Assembly: GCA_963922205.1 (NCBI GenBank)
Contig: CAWUHX010000213.1
Location: 558,001-622,000 of the forward strand
Reading direction: 5' to 3'
Length of the DNA: 64,000 nt
DNA from: Romanomermis culicivorax
Taxonomy: Eukaryota; Nematoda; Enoplea; Mermithida; Mermithidae
Shown: positions 44,709 to 55,869 of the stretch, piece by piece
How the letters are laid out: every line of letters begins with the position of its first letter
Numbering within the stretch: the stretch's first letter is position 1
Position numbers and translations under genes: made by a program
The notes under the pieces: generated by a model
What the model saw: only the letters and a program-made list of their open reading frames with translations
Told to the model about the DNA's origin: nothing
The model's database searches: none

Positions 44709-45994
44709 GACTGCTCGTGGATCATGACAGAGAGTTGGGCAAGAGATGTCAGCAATCCTACTCCCAGAAAGGGACTTGCGCAGAGCTGGAGCCTTAGGGA
44801 AACCCCATTGAAGACTCCATTGACAATGGAGTAAGCAACAGTTATTAGCAGCTTACGGAGGAGACTCACCAAAAACAATATTCAGGTTTGATCTTTCGAA
44901 GGCTTCAGATGATTCTCCACAGTATCAAAAAACAAGTTTGGTAGAGCAAACTGGGTATTTATGCTAGCAGGAGTAGGAGAATCAGTCGCTCTAGAGTAAG
45001 GTAGGAGGAGGTGAGTATACAGTAATAATCGACACTTCTAGCACAAGAGGAAGAATGTCGAGTTCAAGGCCAAAAATAGATTTTCCTGGCCTTTCTTGGT
45101 GGAGAAGAGGCTAGCATGCATGCATTCCTATAGAGATGCAGGAAGGAGGCCTCTGGAGGGATGCTGACTCTGTTCACTAGAGTCATTTGTCAAGTACATA
45201 AATAGTTACAAAAAAGATGCAAACATGAAGGTGGACAAATACAATAATAAACAAGCATATTGTATGAGATTAACATATATGGTTAGATCACATGAGCAGC
45301 TGTCCATGACAAAATGAACATCTTGCACTCAGAAAATAGTGATCATTTTCCTTTTTTTCTAAAAAATGGTTTGATTTGATTTTCCATTTTATGTTGTATT
45401 CTAAAATAGTCCTGGACTGATGAGTTAAGCCAGGATTGGGATTCCAGGGTTCGTCCTTAATGTACGTATTTCCCGTGCCCACACTTACTCGATTAACTTA
45501 ATTAATTGTACTTAAACCCCACAATAATAACCTTACCAATCAAGGAAGAGGTGCTTCCTTAATTGTCTCCTTAACTTAATGAATACAAGAAAGGAGATCC
45601 CTTTCTTCAATTTTACTTACGCAATGAAAAAGAACACTTACTTACAAACGCGACAGGCGAGAAAAGAAAAACAATTTCACTCCCATGCACAGAAGAGAAA
45701 AAAGATTATAGACGTGCATGCAGGGGAGGCAGCAAGTACGAAAAAATGACTAATGGGCACGTTAAAAAAACACAAAGAACAATGCACAATGAGAGAGCCA
45801 GCTCATGCGTACCAACATGCGCTACAGTAAGAGGACTGTTGATGGTCTGCGTTGCTCACTCCACTTGGTACCTGCAGGGCCTCATGCGCGATTTGACAAA
45901 ATGACAAAAATCGGCGGAAACACACTACAACATTTATATATGGTATGATTCCATGTCAACTGTGGGAAAATATCAGAAATGGTCCATACCACTA
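44709..45994. other. Intergenic, no gene seen
   Basis: Small open frames on both strands lack support. No array recognised. Confidence 0.4.
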
Positions 45995-46245
45995 CACGGA
46001 CATGGGAGGTAGGGGGTAAAGCCTTTACTTGAGACCCTGGTCGACCTCTGGAACAAAAAATCATCAAACGCCTCCTGAACTTTTTCCAAGGCAGCTTTTT
46101 CGATATTTTTGTGCATACTTTGTAGGAAAAACAGGTTTGTAGAACATTTTTTTTGTTGTTTTTTTTTGACTCATCAACTACCCTACATCCTGGATAAAAT
46201 ATCTGAGGAACCTCTGTCCTGGAAAATCTTGCAGTGTATGTTTGG
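45995..46245 (+). mobile_element. R-E MITE, diverged
   Basis: GGACATGGGAGGTAGGGGG to CCTGGAAAATCTTGCAGTG. Same plan as 44522-44708. Confidence 0.5.
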
Positions 46246-46559
46246 TCTGCACACAACCACCTCAGATTTTTTCAAAATTTTTGGAGCTGTACATTAGGCA
46301 TATGCTAGGCTGTTATTCAAAATTTCAGGGTGATTTGTCAAGTATTGAAGGAGCGAGGGCACTTTTGAAGATGGTTTGAACAACTGCATGTGTGAAAATC
46401 TAGTCAACTTTGTCGAAATGTTGTGTGATAACCAATTTAATATATGTTTTGAAATTTTTTGTGGGAGCACAACTTTCAGCTCATAAAACAGCTACACTAT
46501 ACAAAGTGGGCAGAAAATTCTAGACTTTGGATTATTTGGATTGAAAAAGTCATGCAGAA

Positions 46560-47330
46560 CTTGCTGTGAAGAGCTCATTTTTGCTGTATGCTTTTTGGCC
46601 TGTATAACTGCATAAAAATGGTGAAATGCTCTATTATAACACACAGTATAACACACGATATAACACAACAATACAACATATGTAACAGAACAATATGGAT
46701 AAGTGACGTTTTGGCAGTAAAGGCGGTCCATCTATACTTTTTTCGCTAAAAAACACATACAAGCAATTTGCTCTCCAAGTATTGGATCAATTCCAGTATA
46801 TAATACATGGCAAGGTAGATATTGAAATTTCTGATTGAAAGATAAGCAACACGTTCAACAAGTATCTAATGTGCACTTTAAATCCAGCTTTGATGCAAGA
46901 AAAGTAAGAAACGCAAAATGCTTACAAAATAACTGATTTCTGCAACACTATGCAATTTTTTTTGCAAAGTATACTTCACTGGATAGAACTCATCAAGATC
47001 TTTCTTGCGCACAGAGAAAAAGAGGGATTAGCTCGATTTTGATCATTGCAATAACTGGTGACAGATTTTTGAGAAAAAAGTATAGATGGGCCTTAATCCT
47101 ATTACCTTCCTCAGGCTTTCTACAACTTTTACCAAATTTCAACTGTTCAAGTCCCACTCCAGTCAAAATTTGGTAAAAGTTGTAGAAAGCCTGAGGCTGG
47201 TAGTAGCATTACAGCCAAAGTGTCACTTATCCATGTTCTGTTGCATATGTCGTATTTTGTGTTATATCGTGTGTTATAATAAAGCATTTCACGTATTACA
47301 TGGTTGTAAGCAGGCAGAAAAATAGACCTA
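46560..47330. repeat. R-D inverted pair
   Basis: Left arm (46590-46735) is TGCATAAAAATGGTGAAATGC, then ATAACACACGATATAACACA, then ATGGATAAGTGAC. The right arm (47210-47320) is its inverted counterpart (GTCACTTATCCATGTTCTG, then GTGTTATATCGTGTGTTATA, then AAAGCATTTCA). The 470-bp interior contains a second inverted repeat around CTTTCTACAACTTTTACCAA (47113 and 47170). Confidence 0.65.
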
Positions 47331-48096
47331 TTACAATCAGTTGCAACAAACATTCCAACAATTGTTGCTGCGAGGATCAACGTTTAGCTTCATATAGCTC
47401 AAAGATAAAAGTAACTAACAACTTGATTTTTTAAAAGGATGTTAAGGGCCAAAGTAGCATGATACTTAAGCAGTATCATAAGTTTTGAGCAGGTACATCA
47501 AAAATTATTAGTGCAAAAGATTGTGATAAAACAATGTCAATTATGCTATTTTTCGAAGCCAAAATTTCCTATTGGGTCAGTTTTCGACCATTACATTTTT
47601 ACTACCATTAGAACATGCACATTTTTCATTTCAGAAATGCAGTTGAAGCAAAACAGTTTTTTTTTCCATTTAGGGTTTTTATTTGCCTCAAAAGACCCAT
47701 GTTTTACTATGCGTGAGCGAATTTGGGATGATGTCCAGTGATTTAACTAGCAAGCTATTGCATAGATAACAGATGCACACATTTTAATATTTGTGCTTCA
47801 AATTATCAATTTAATATTAAAACACAAATAGTAATTGAGTTAAAGAATATTGCAATGTATTTCTTGTGCAAAGTTACAGTTTTTTGTGTAACTGTTTTTT
47901 TGGTTTTTTATCCTTGCTGCTATTTTCGGTGGTTTTCCTTGATGAATTTCGCAGTTTTTCATTGACAAGATGCCATGCTTATATATGATCCCTCATTTTT
48001 TGACTGAGTTGAGAATCTTCAACTGTTTAACCCAAGCCATCATTGGATACCAATTACAACCACCAGGATTAAAATTTGCAAATTATACAAACTTAC
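47331..48096. other. Unresolved; possible short exons
   Basis: 47640-47720 shows a CATTTCAG acceptor and a 25-codon plus-strand frame, too little to call. Otherwise nothing. Confidence 0.25.
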
Positions 48097-48186
48097 CAGT
48101 TTCATCTTCATATTCCTCTGTAGCTTGTTCCACATTATGAGTGCTGGATTTTCTGGAGGACTGCTTCGTTGTCGTTAACACAACAA
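48097..48186 (-). CDS. Possible internal exon
   Basis: 29 open codons (LTTTKQSSRKSSTHNVEQAT, EEYEDET) end at a strong donor ACTG/GTAAGT (48096). A weak ATTAAG acceptor starts it. Its upstream side is a palindromic minisatellite, the same arrangement as TM2D2. The partner exon was not found. Confidence 0.35.
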
Positions 48187-48209
48187 CTTAATAAATAGGA
48201 TTTAATAAT

Positions 48210-48780
48210 AAAAGCCTCAAATATTAATCTAAGGACAAAAACATTAAATGTGAATTCAACATGAAAAACATTAAATGTGAATATAATGTCAAAAACATTA
48301 ATTGTGAATTTAATGTGAAAATCATTAAAAGTGAGAAACATCTTATGTTGATACAATTTCAATCACTTTAAAAGTGGATTTAAACTCAAAAACATAAAAT
48401 GGAATTTTAGTTGCAGAGTTATTGAATTTGAATTTAACATCAAAAGCATCAAATGTGAATTCAATGTCAAAGAAGATTAGAAATTAATTTTATATCAAAA
48501 CTATCAAGTGTAGATTCAATGTCTAGCACATTGAATGTCAAAATATAACAAACATCAAATGTTAATTAAATACAATAAACATAAAAATGTGAAATAAATA
48601 AAACATGAAATTAATGTTGAAAACATCGAACATGAATTTAATGTCTAAATATTATATACGAATTGAATGAGAAAAAACAACATTCAATAATTTTATGCAA
48701 AAAAATATAAAATACGGAGAACAACATTAAATTTAATCTTGAAAATATCAAGTGATGAAATTCAATGTGAAAAATGATTA
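48210..48780 (+). repeat. 27-bp palindromic minisatellite
   Basis: About 20 diverged units of AACATTAAATGTGAATTTAA type. Each contains near-inverted ACATTAAA and TTTAATGT words. Confidence 0.75.
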
Positions 48781-49143
48781 CCTTGCAATTGTAGACATAA
48801 AAGCAGGAATGTAATCAAATGTATTTTGTGCATATATGAAAAAAATGCTTTGCTCTAAGCTCTAAACAGGAATAGTTCTGAAAGCATTGTTTACCGACAA
48901 TGGAAAAACTACCTATGGAAAAAATGTTGCATCACCAAGTAAGAATATAAATATGCATGTCCAACTGCTTCTATACAGTTTCAGTCTGATGTAAGACATT
49001 GAAAGTAAATTTCATACATTCCATAGTTTTCTTTTCTACAAACCAGAAATTGCAGAATTGACAAAATGTCAAAAAAAAAAAATTTCACAGAAAAGTGGCT
49101 AGAACCAAGATTTGAAGGATAAGTGATTCACGTAGCATACTAG
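48781..49143. other. Intergenic, nothing assigned
   Basis: AT-rich sequence without recognised features. Confidence 0.35.
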
Positions 49144-50349
49144 TGTTACGTGCCACTCAATTTCCCAACATCACGTGATTCTCATCATGCTGATATTTTA
49201 ATTTTGTTTTTCACTTTTTTGTTTTTGATCATTCACTTTATTTCATTCCTTTTATTGTTCAGCACATGCATTTTTATGTTTCGTTTTATTGTATTTTCGT
49301 TTATTTTTTTTGTCTTTTGCATGCAGGCTACAGTATGCCCTTTAGCTGAAAACTTCCGCCAAAACGTGCTCCATGGGCACATGGCTATTTTAGGTGCATT
49401 CCATGCACCTCCTATCAGCTAAATTAGCGTCATTTTTGTTACACAAAAACAACTAGCTGAGAAGTTTTTGCTGAAGACGTTTGTATGCTTAGCATAGGCA
49501 TTTCAAGTCAGCCTCAAAGCTAAATGCATGTGAATCAAACCATCTTCTGCATTGTGTCTAGCTGCAGAAGTTAACTCAGGCATCGAGAACTTCACCCAGG
49601 CCAGTTTTTCACTCATTTTTGGGTTCATCCCATTTTCATATGTTTTAGCTCTCACGTCTGCCACCTTTACTTTACTTAATTTGCATACTTTTTTCTACAT
49701 CGCGTCTGCTGCCTAACTTACATCAATTCACTAGTCCCTTTGCGCCAGGTCTTTGCCCATGCTGTATTTGGAATAAAAAGAGTTCCCCCCACCTCCACCA
49801 TTTTATTCAATTGAGGAATTGAGTACCCCACCCATTCCTCAACCAAATCGCCAACCAGGGACCCCAAAACCCTTCATCGAAACGTTAATAGAAGCAGGAC
49901 AAGGTGAGTCTTCTCACTAAGTTATCATTCTTATGGGTATATTTTGGGGAACCCTTTCTAAGTCGGTTTTCCCCTGAGTTTTCCCCAGATAAGTAGGGCT
50001 CTTTCCTACCCGGTTCGGGCTAAAAAGAGATCTTTTGGTTCACAGTCAGGTCCCAGAGTTGGGTCATTTTATGGATGACCTTGTCCCTGTTCATATTGAG
50101 CAGGACCCTGGGATTGTCACTCCTAACCTGGCAGCATTGTCCATTATTCTACAGCAGTACCCTCAGAGCAACACCAGAGTACCTATGGGATTCTCCTATA
50201 GCCAGTACTAGCCAGGTTAGGTTCCCAAGTGAAAAGTTACCACAACAAACAGGGTCACAGCCTGTCAGTCACTGGGGTATGATCATGTTTCATCAAAATG
50301 GTATGGTTTCTTCCATAAATGTGACCCCCACTTTTCACCCAATGTGACA
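49144..50349 (+). mobile_element. Solo LTR, family B, copy 3
   Basis: 1206 bp, TGTTAC to GTGACA, with the 4-bp duplication ctag at 49140-49143 and 50350-50353. It is more diverged than copies 1 and 2 but collinear, including the TGGGGAACCCTTTCTAAG block. Confidence 0.85.
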
Positions 50350-50359
50350 CTAGCATCAT

Positions 50360-50600
50360 GTGATGCCATCATCACACATCCAACTCACATTCCCCGACCT
50401 GGATTTTTGTAATGAGCGCTGCTGCACTTGCAACAAGCAATGTAAGGCCGCACAGTCTGTGGTAGAGCAGCTATCACCCAGTATGCAGGAACAGCTACAT
50501 GGCCACCATACCAGGGAACACCTTGTTTGCCTCATCAGGGGAAAGGATGTTGTGAATTATACCCCCCCCCCACAAGAAGAATTGAGACTTTGATAAATCT
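50360..50600 (+). repeat. R-F unit
   Basis: About 110-bp unit (TGCTGCACTTGCAACA, then AAGGCCGCACAGTCTGTGG). Diverged copies at 52120-52250 and 52335-52450. The Cys-rich open frames are not conserved between copies. Confidence 0.55.
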
Positions 50601-50755
50601 TGTGGGTTATGGGAAGTTACAGGTCACTGTAGCTAGACAACCTGCTATCAGACAGAATGCAGGTTCTGTGTTTTTATTTCTCTTTTCTTCCAGAACTGAC
50701 GACAAAAGATGACAAATTGAAAAAGATCGCAGCAAAGAAAATCGGTCGACATAGG

Positions 50756-51643
50756 TGTAACGACCAGTTTTGAGAAGCACTTTAGTTTATCCAATTATGG
50801 ACGGTGGTTACAATAGGCGGCGCGGGATACCGTGGGACGATTCGGATAACAATCGACGGCTGCTTTGAGTCATTGGCAATAACAATGGGAACAACGCTGT
50901 CTCAGCTTGCAAATAATTAACAGCCTCGGTTTAACTGCTTTCATATAAAAATGGTGCTTGCAAATAAGACGAAAGATTGCGGAAAAACGAGAATTGAGAA
51001 TTACGAATAATCATAAAATCACACTTTGCTTCTCTTTAAGTGCGACGTTTTTGGCCACTCCCTGGGCGTCGTGGGAGGTCTTGCTTCTGTCCATCTTCTT
51101 CTGCCAATTGCCGCTCCCTGCTTTACTATTCTTGCTAATTTAGTCACGCCCTTCAATGCTTTTCTAGTACGGCATGCTTTTTGTGTCTTGCTTGTTTCCT
51201 AAGGTGGGCTTAGCCACACCTCAGTGCTTCTGTGCATGCTTCTGTGTCTGTTTCCTCTGTGTACACATGTTTTGTGGGACCGTCGCTACTGTTGCACTTG
51301 AGACTACTGTCTGGCGGGGCTTCTACTTTTTACTGTGTGCAGGTGTTGTTTACGATTTTTATGAGGAATTAGGGTAGTTCTGGAATGTGTAGTTTAGTGT
51401 AGGTTCTAGGGGACCAGCTGCCATTTGTGCAAATTAATTGGGCGTTTTAATTGGGTCAATAGCAGCTACAGGGGTGTGGAAGGATCAAAATAAAGTACTT
51501 CACGTAATTTTACAGGAATGTTTGGGTGTGAATCCCAGACACCCTTGAGACAATAAATTATGAAAATGAAATAATATTTAATAAATGACTATCACATACA
51601 GTATGCTATATATTTACAGTACTGCGTTAGCAGGTACGTTACA
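50756..51643 (+). mobile_element. Solo LTR, family A, copy 3
   Basis: 888 bp. TGTAACG and CGTTACA are perfect inverted termini, flanked by the 4-bp duplication tagg (50752-50755, 51644-51647). ATATAAAA lies near 50943 and AATAAA near 51490. Inverse in orientation to 22453-23359. Confidence 0.9.
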
Positions 51644-51647
51644 TAGG

Positions 51648-52540
51648 TAAGAAGCAAATTAAGAAAAAATAATTCCTTGAAGATGAGAGAATTTCTAAAT
51701 GTTCCAGCTTTTAACAAGTCGAAAATCCAGACAATGAAGCAATGAAGAAGTTGGACCACACGACATAAGTAAATTAGATTATCATGCAAATTTATTCATG
51801 AGCAGAAAATAAGAATGACTTTCTACATACAAAACAAACATTTATATACACAGGGAAGTACATAAAAAAATTATGATGTTGGTGTGTCACGTGATATGAA
51901 AAACAACCATCGTTGATGAAGATGAGGCAGGTTTGTTTGTGGATTTGTCTTAAGGGAGATTAGATGACAAAGGTTTGCCTGGTGTCTGTGAGAATTGTCA
52001 ACAAGGTGTGTTTACTGTAGTTTGTCCATAGTACGTTACTTATTGATTTGTTTTTCTCAGGGCTCTTACATGATACATCAAGGGCATGATCATGCATTTT
52101 CCTCTGAACCTGTAGACTTGTTGCATATCCAAGTTACAAGGTCAGACCCCGAAGTCTGTGACAGGCACTGCTGCACTTGCAACAGGGGATGCACGGCTGT
52201 CTAGTCAGTGGTAGCACCGCTGGCCATACAAGGGAGCCCCTTGCCTGCCTTATTAACAGCAGGAGGGATGTCACACTTCCCTAAGAGAATGTGATCTACA
52301 AAGGGTGAAATTGTGCATTTCCCTCCAAAGCTGTAGACCTTATGTTGCACATCCAAGTCACATGATTTTGGTGACAGGTACTGCTAAAGTTTCATTATAC
52401 AATGCAAGGCTGCACAGTCAGAAGGTAATGGATCAGCTACTACCCAGTGTGTGAGAATCATTACAATAGATAAGAATGTTGATGTTAGAAGTTTTTGGTG
52501 TTTTGGTCACTTGGTGTTTTTTCTCTTCCTTCGTCATTTC
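51648..52540. other. Intergenic with two R-F units
   Basis: R-F pieces at 52080-52250 and 52320-52450; otherwise unassigned. Confidence 0.4.
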
Positions 52541-52880
52541 CTAGTCATTTTTGGCTGCATTAAAGCTTCAGGCATACTTTCTACATTGATGTGGAACTTT
52601 GCATGTCAATGCTCTGAGCATACTTTCTATATCCAGATCCAAAAGCTCCCGCATGCTTCCTGCATCAACATGGAAAATTTACACTTTAAAGCTTAAGGCA
52701 TACTTCCTACATTGATGTGGAATTTTACATGTCAAGCTCTGGGTGTACTTTCTACCAGCCTTGTAACAGGCAGCATGTTATATGAATTGGGATTATACCA
52801 CACTGTTGACTATACTTTCTAAACCCCCTCTATCACTCCACTCAGTTAAGGTAGTGTGCTTTGATGCCTATGTTTTGTAC
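52540..52880 (+). repeat. R-M units
   Basis: Four or five units with CATACTTTCTACATTGATGT, as at 29990-30280 and 32040-33010. Confidence 0.6.
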
Positions 52881-53058
52881 ATGAGCATCTTTGGTGTACC
52901 TTGTAACCTGCATTGACATTACTGACATTGTTTTTGAGACCACTCTCGGTCAGGTAATGAGGTTTATACTTCATACCTGTAATTGCGTGGGACCCCCCTC
53001 CAACTTGGCCAACACTCCAAACATGGAAAAATCGGAAAAAATTGACAAAAAGTGCATG

Positions 53059-53307
53059 TCAGAAAATGAGATTACAAGCACTGGCAATAGTTATCAATTT
53101 TTCAAAAGGATCAACATCTGTTTCCTCCATCAAAATATCCCTAAATTTCATACAACACTGTCGTAGAATTTGTACATTGCTATGACTGTAATCGAGTAGT
53201 TCCTTGTTAAAGTTAAACTGACTCAAACCTCTCACAGGTATGTTATACTTGTATTCGTCAATTGCTTCATGAGAACATAATGATTCTTCATTGTCAAGGG
53301 GGAACAT
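53059..53307 (-). pseudogene. Protein-primed family B DNA polymerase fragment (Polinton-like)
   Basis: 82 codons of one frame match the exonuclease-III-to-TIAS region of protein-primed family B DNA polymerases found in Polinton/Maverick elements (ILRQCCMKFRDI, then VDPFEKLITIAS). The usual Tyr..Asp exonuclease motif reads YSHSN, with Asn where Asp is expected. There are no polymerase A/B/C motifs and no neighbouring integrase or capsid genes, so this is an isolated relic. Confidence 0.75.
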
Positions 53308-53319
53308 ACATGTAATTAG

Positions 53320-53930
53320 GGTCGAAGTGCTATGGAAATCCCCCAGATAATGTCTGCCATATGGCTAGCCATTGGGCAACCACCCTCCTCCCAGCCATTG
53401 GGCAACCACCCTCCCCCTACCCAGGGTTTCGGAGTCTTATAAAAAAGTGTAAGGTATAATATAATGTCAAGTATAAAAATGTATAAGATTGTCCAAGATC
53501 TTATGAATATTTGTAATAGACCGTATAAACTACCTTACAGAATTTTGCCATGACCATCCCATACCATATACTTTATTATAATGATCTTATGCCATGCCTT
53601 ATAGAATTTTATGACATGATGTTATCCTATACCTTACTCAATTTTACAATGTTCTTTTCACCCTAGTAAATAAATTGATAAATTTTATTTCACACAGGTA
53701 TAACAACAAATTCTATGTAATCAACAATGAATAGACTGATTAGATCATATTGCACGAAATCTTCGCGTAAAGACAAATAGTGAACATCAACAACAAAAAG
53801 TGAAGCATTTAACAATAAAACAGAATTAACAGATTTTACAATGAATAAAATGAGGAATAGATCGAAAATTGCACAACTCACCCGTAAGTATTAATAATAA
53901 ATCATTAATAGCGAAAGTAAAGCATTAAGG
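53320..53930. other. Intergenic, repeat-like
   Basis: CTTATACCATACCTTA-like words at 53440-53640 recur at 58260-58860. No gene. Confidence 0.4.
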
Positions 53931-53968
53931 GTCACTTATACTTGTCTTTTTTGATGGTCCGTTGGAAG

Positions 53969-54393
53969 CTACCCTTGGTCATTTTCTACAAAATCACAGT
54001 TATCCTTTCCAATCAAAAGTTGATTTTCAGGCTGTTGGTGATAAATTCCATTGCCATTGCAGTCCATTGAAAAAGGCAAGCATAAATGACCCTTTATGAT
54101 AAAACAGACTGTTACTTTGAAACAGTAGCGACGATTGCATAGAAGTTGACAGTACACTCTGCTTTTGTAATTGAATGCGACGTCGTTTTTCTTTGTGAGT
54201 GTCTTTTTTTTATCCAAAAGCTGTCCAGCATTGTGCTCAGCTGAAGTTTACAAATGTTTCAACTTGTACAACTGTTTTGGTAAACAAGAGTATAATTACC
54301 TCATCGTATATCTGTTCGGTAAACTTGACACTCAGTTTCCTTTGTTTGCAGATGGCATACTTATAAAACGAAGTATCGTCAACGAAAATTTGT
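53969..54393 (-). CDS. Galectin-like paralogue, partial
   Basis: Exon 54393-54300 (behind TTTTTTCAG, QIFVDDTSFYKYAICKQR) and exon 54235-53969 (HNAGQLLDKKK, then LLCNRRYCFKV to the stop). The last part aligns with AEHNNGTEF..LFHCSFKRYLCKF of the gene at 1642-2287, and the 94-nt exon begins in the same phase 2. If the alternative acceptor at 54240 is used the frame breaks, so the splice is uncertain. This copy has an extra intron and a longer C-terminus. A signal-peptide exon was not found. It may be a gene or a decaying copy. Confidence 0.45.
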
Positions 54394-54409
54394 CTGAAAA
54401 AAAAGTATG

Positions 54410-54938
54410 ATTATACAGGTTGAATGGCTGATGCATGCTTGAAAAAACGTTTCCATGAGAATTGTGCAGTGTTCAAATTTGTTACATGGTCCATACTTTG
54501 GTGTGGTGCGCAGCATAATGTTTTAAGAAAACACTGACTCAATTAATTTTGAAGATAGGGAGGAAACAACTCAGCTTTGAACTTTGTCATCATTCTGAAT
54601 CTACCATATTACCTTAAATAAGCGCCCAAGATGCTACTGTTTCAGATTAGCCCTGTGGGAAGAGCAGAAATTTTCAAATCTGTATTCTATGTACATATCA
54701 ATTCCAGACGTTATTGTGCTTTGCATGCTAATAAATTTTACAATTCAGTTTCATTGTTGTCTTGTTTTCAGATGCATTGCATACCTTTTTTCTTCCTTGC
54801 TTGAAACAAGTTTTTTTGAAAGATCAAGTGATCCTCAAACCTGGTAAGTCAGAAGACCTCCTAACCTGCTAAACCAGCATATTAAGCAATCTTCTGATTA
54901 ATTAATGCAGATTTTCAGTAACATGTGTACATTAGAAC
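54410..54938. other. Intergenic, nothing assigned
   Basis: Contains TACCTTAAATAAGCGCCC near 54610, a transposon-end-like word. Confidence 0.35.
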
Positions 54939-55341
54939 CACACATGGGCCATGGGGGTATGTACCCCCTGTAGAAAGTTCCCTAGCCCCAGCAGAATTTT
55001 TTGAAACTTAGGGCATTAAATTCATGCCAAAAGTGGTAAAAATCGGAAAATTTTCTGGCCCTTCATGCCATACTTATTCCAATATTATTTACTATTTCCT
55101 TTCAGACCAAAAATGATGTGTACATAATCACATAAGATCGTTTTTCTTGAAATAAAGTCATCACTTTTGTTCGAAATTTAAAAAATGTTTTCATGCCTGA
55201 AAAGTATTGACATCAAAAGATGTGGTACATCAAAAAATGTGGCTTGCAGAACATTTTTTTGCTCACCCCCCTCCTCTATCCCCCAGGCAAAAAAGTCCAT
55301 GGACCCTCCCCCTGGAAAATTCTTGCCATGCATGTCTGTTG
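54939..55341 (-). mobile_element. R-E MITE, long copy
   Basis: From ACACATGGGCCATGGGGG to CCCTGGAAAATTCTTGCCA then CATGCATGTCTG. It abuts the stop codon of the 127-aa gene. Confidence 0.5.
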
Positions 55342-55867
55342 TCAACCCATATATATCCTGAAATGTAGATTCATCAACCTCTGTCTCTTTTTACCATAGA
55401 GCAATATAAACATTATTTGATCATAAAACTTGCCTTCGTCCTCCATTAGCATTTGCTTGAGCTCTAAACGCATCAATAACATCTGCTGCCACATTGTGAA
55501 ACATCGAACGACTGATTTGTGCTCCATTTTCAGCATTCCAGATGCATTCTTGGTGCCGCGTGTAAAATGCATCAATCAAATCTAAAAATGCATAAAAGTG
55601 AATTTATTAATAAAACATGGATTATAGTGCACCAAAAATGTACTTACACTTGAGAATTTTGATGCCAGTAGGATCTAGATCTTCCAGCGGTTTTCGAGTT
55701 TGATGGGTGGAATTCGCATATGTGCGTAAAATTCGATACTTGTATTTAGCCAGCAAGTCCCCATACATTTGGCAAACAATGGTTTTTATTAATTCTGCAC
55801 CATTATAACCTTGTTTTATAAATGTCATTGACAATTGATGATAAATTGACACCCTCGCTGGACACAT
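55342..55867 (-). CDS. Unknown 127-aa protein, 3 exons
   Basis: Exons 55867-55648, 55581-55434 and 55357-55342 join in phase 1 (AAG T/GTAAGT to TTTTTAG/AT) and phase 2 (CGAAG/GCAAGT to TTTCAG/G). The second intron has a GC donor of the standard AG/GCAAGT form. There is no signal peptide. The protein is mostly helical in character (ELIKTIVCQMYGDLLAKYKY, then FHNVAADVIDAFRAQANANG). The DLDPT motif recurs in a possible exon at 8892-9029. A TTCAG lies 13 bases before the ATG. The final exon encodes only five residues, and its stop abuts a MITE that may have cut off the original C-terminus. Confidence 0.6.
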
Positions 55868-55869
55868 TT

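Noticed and set aside
50075..50593. Cys-rich frame resembling a metal-binding protein
   Set aside because: Spans LTR-B and an R-F unit; other R-F copies do not keep the frame.
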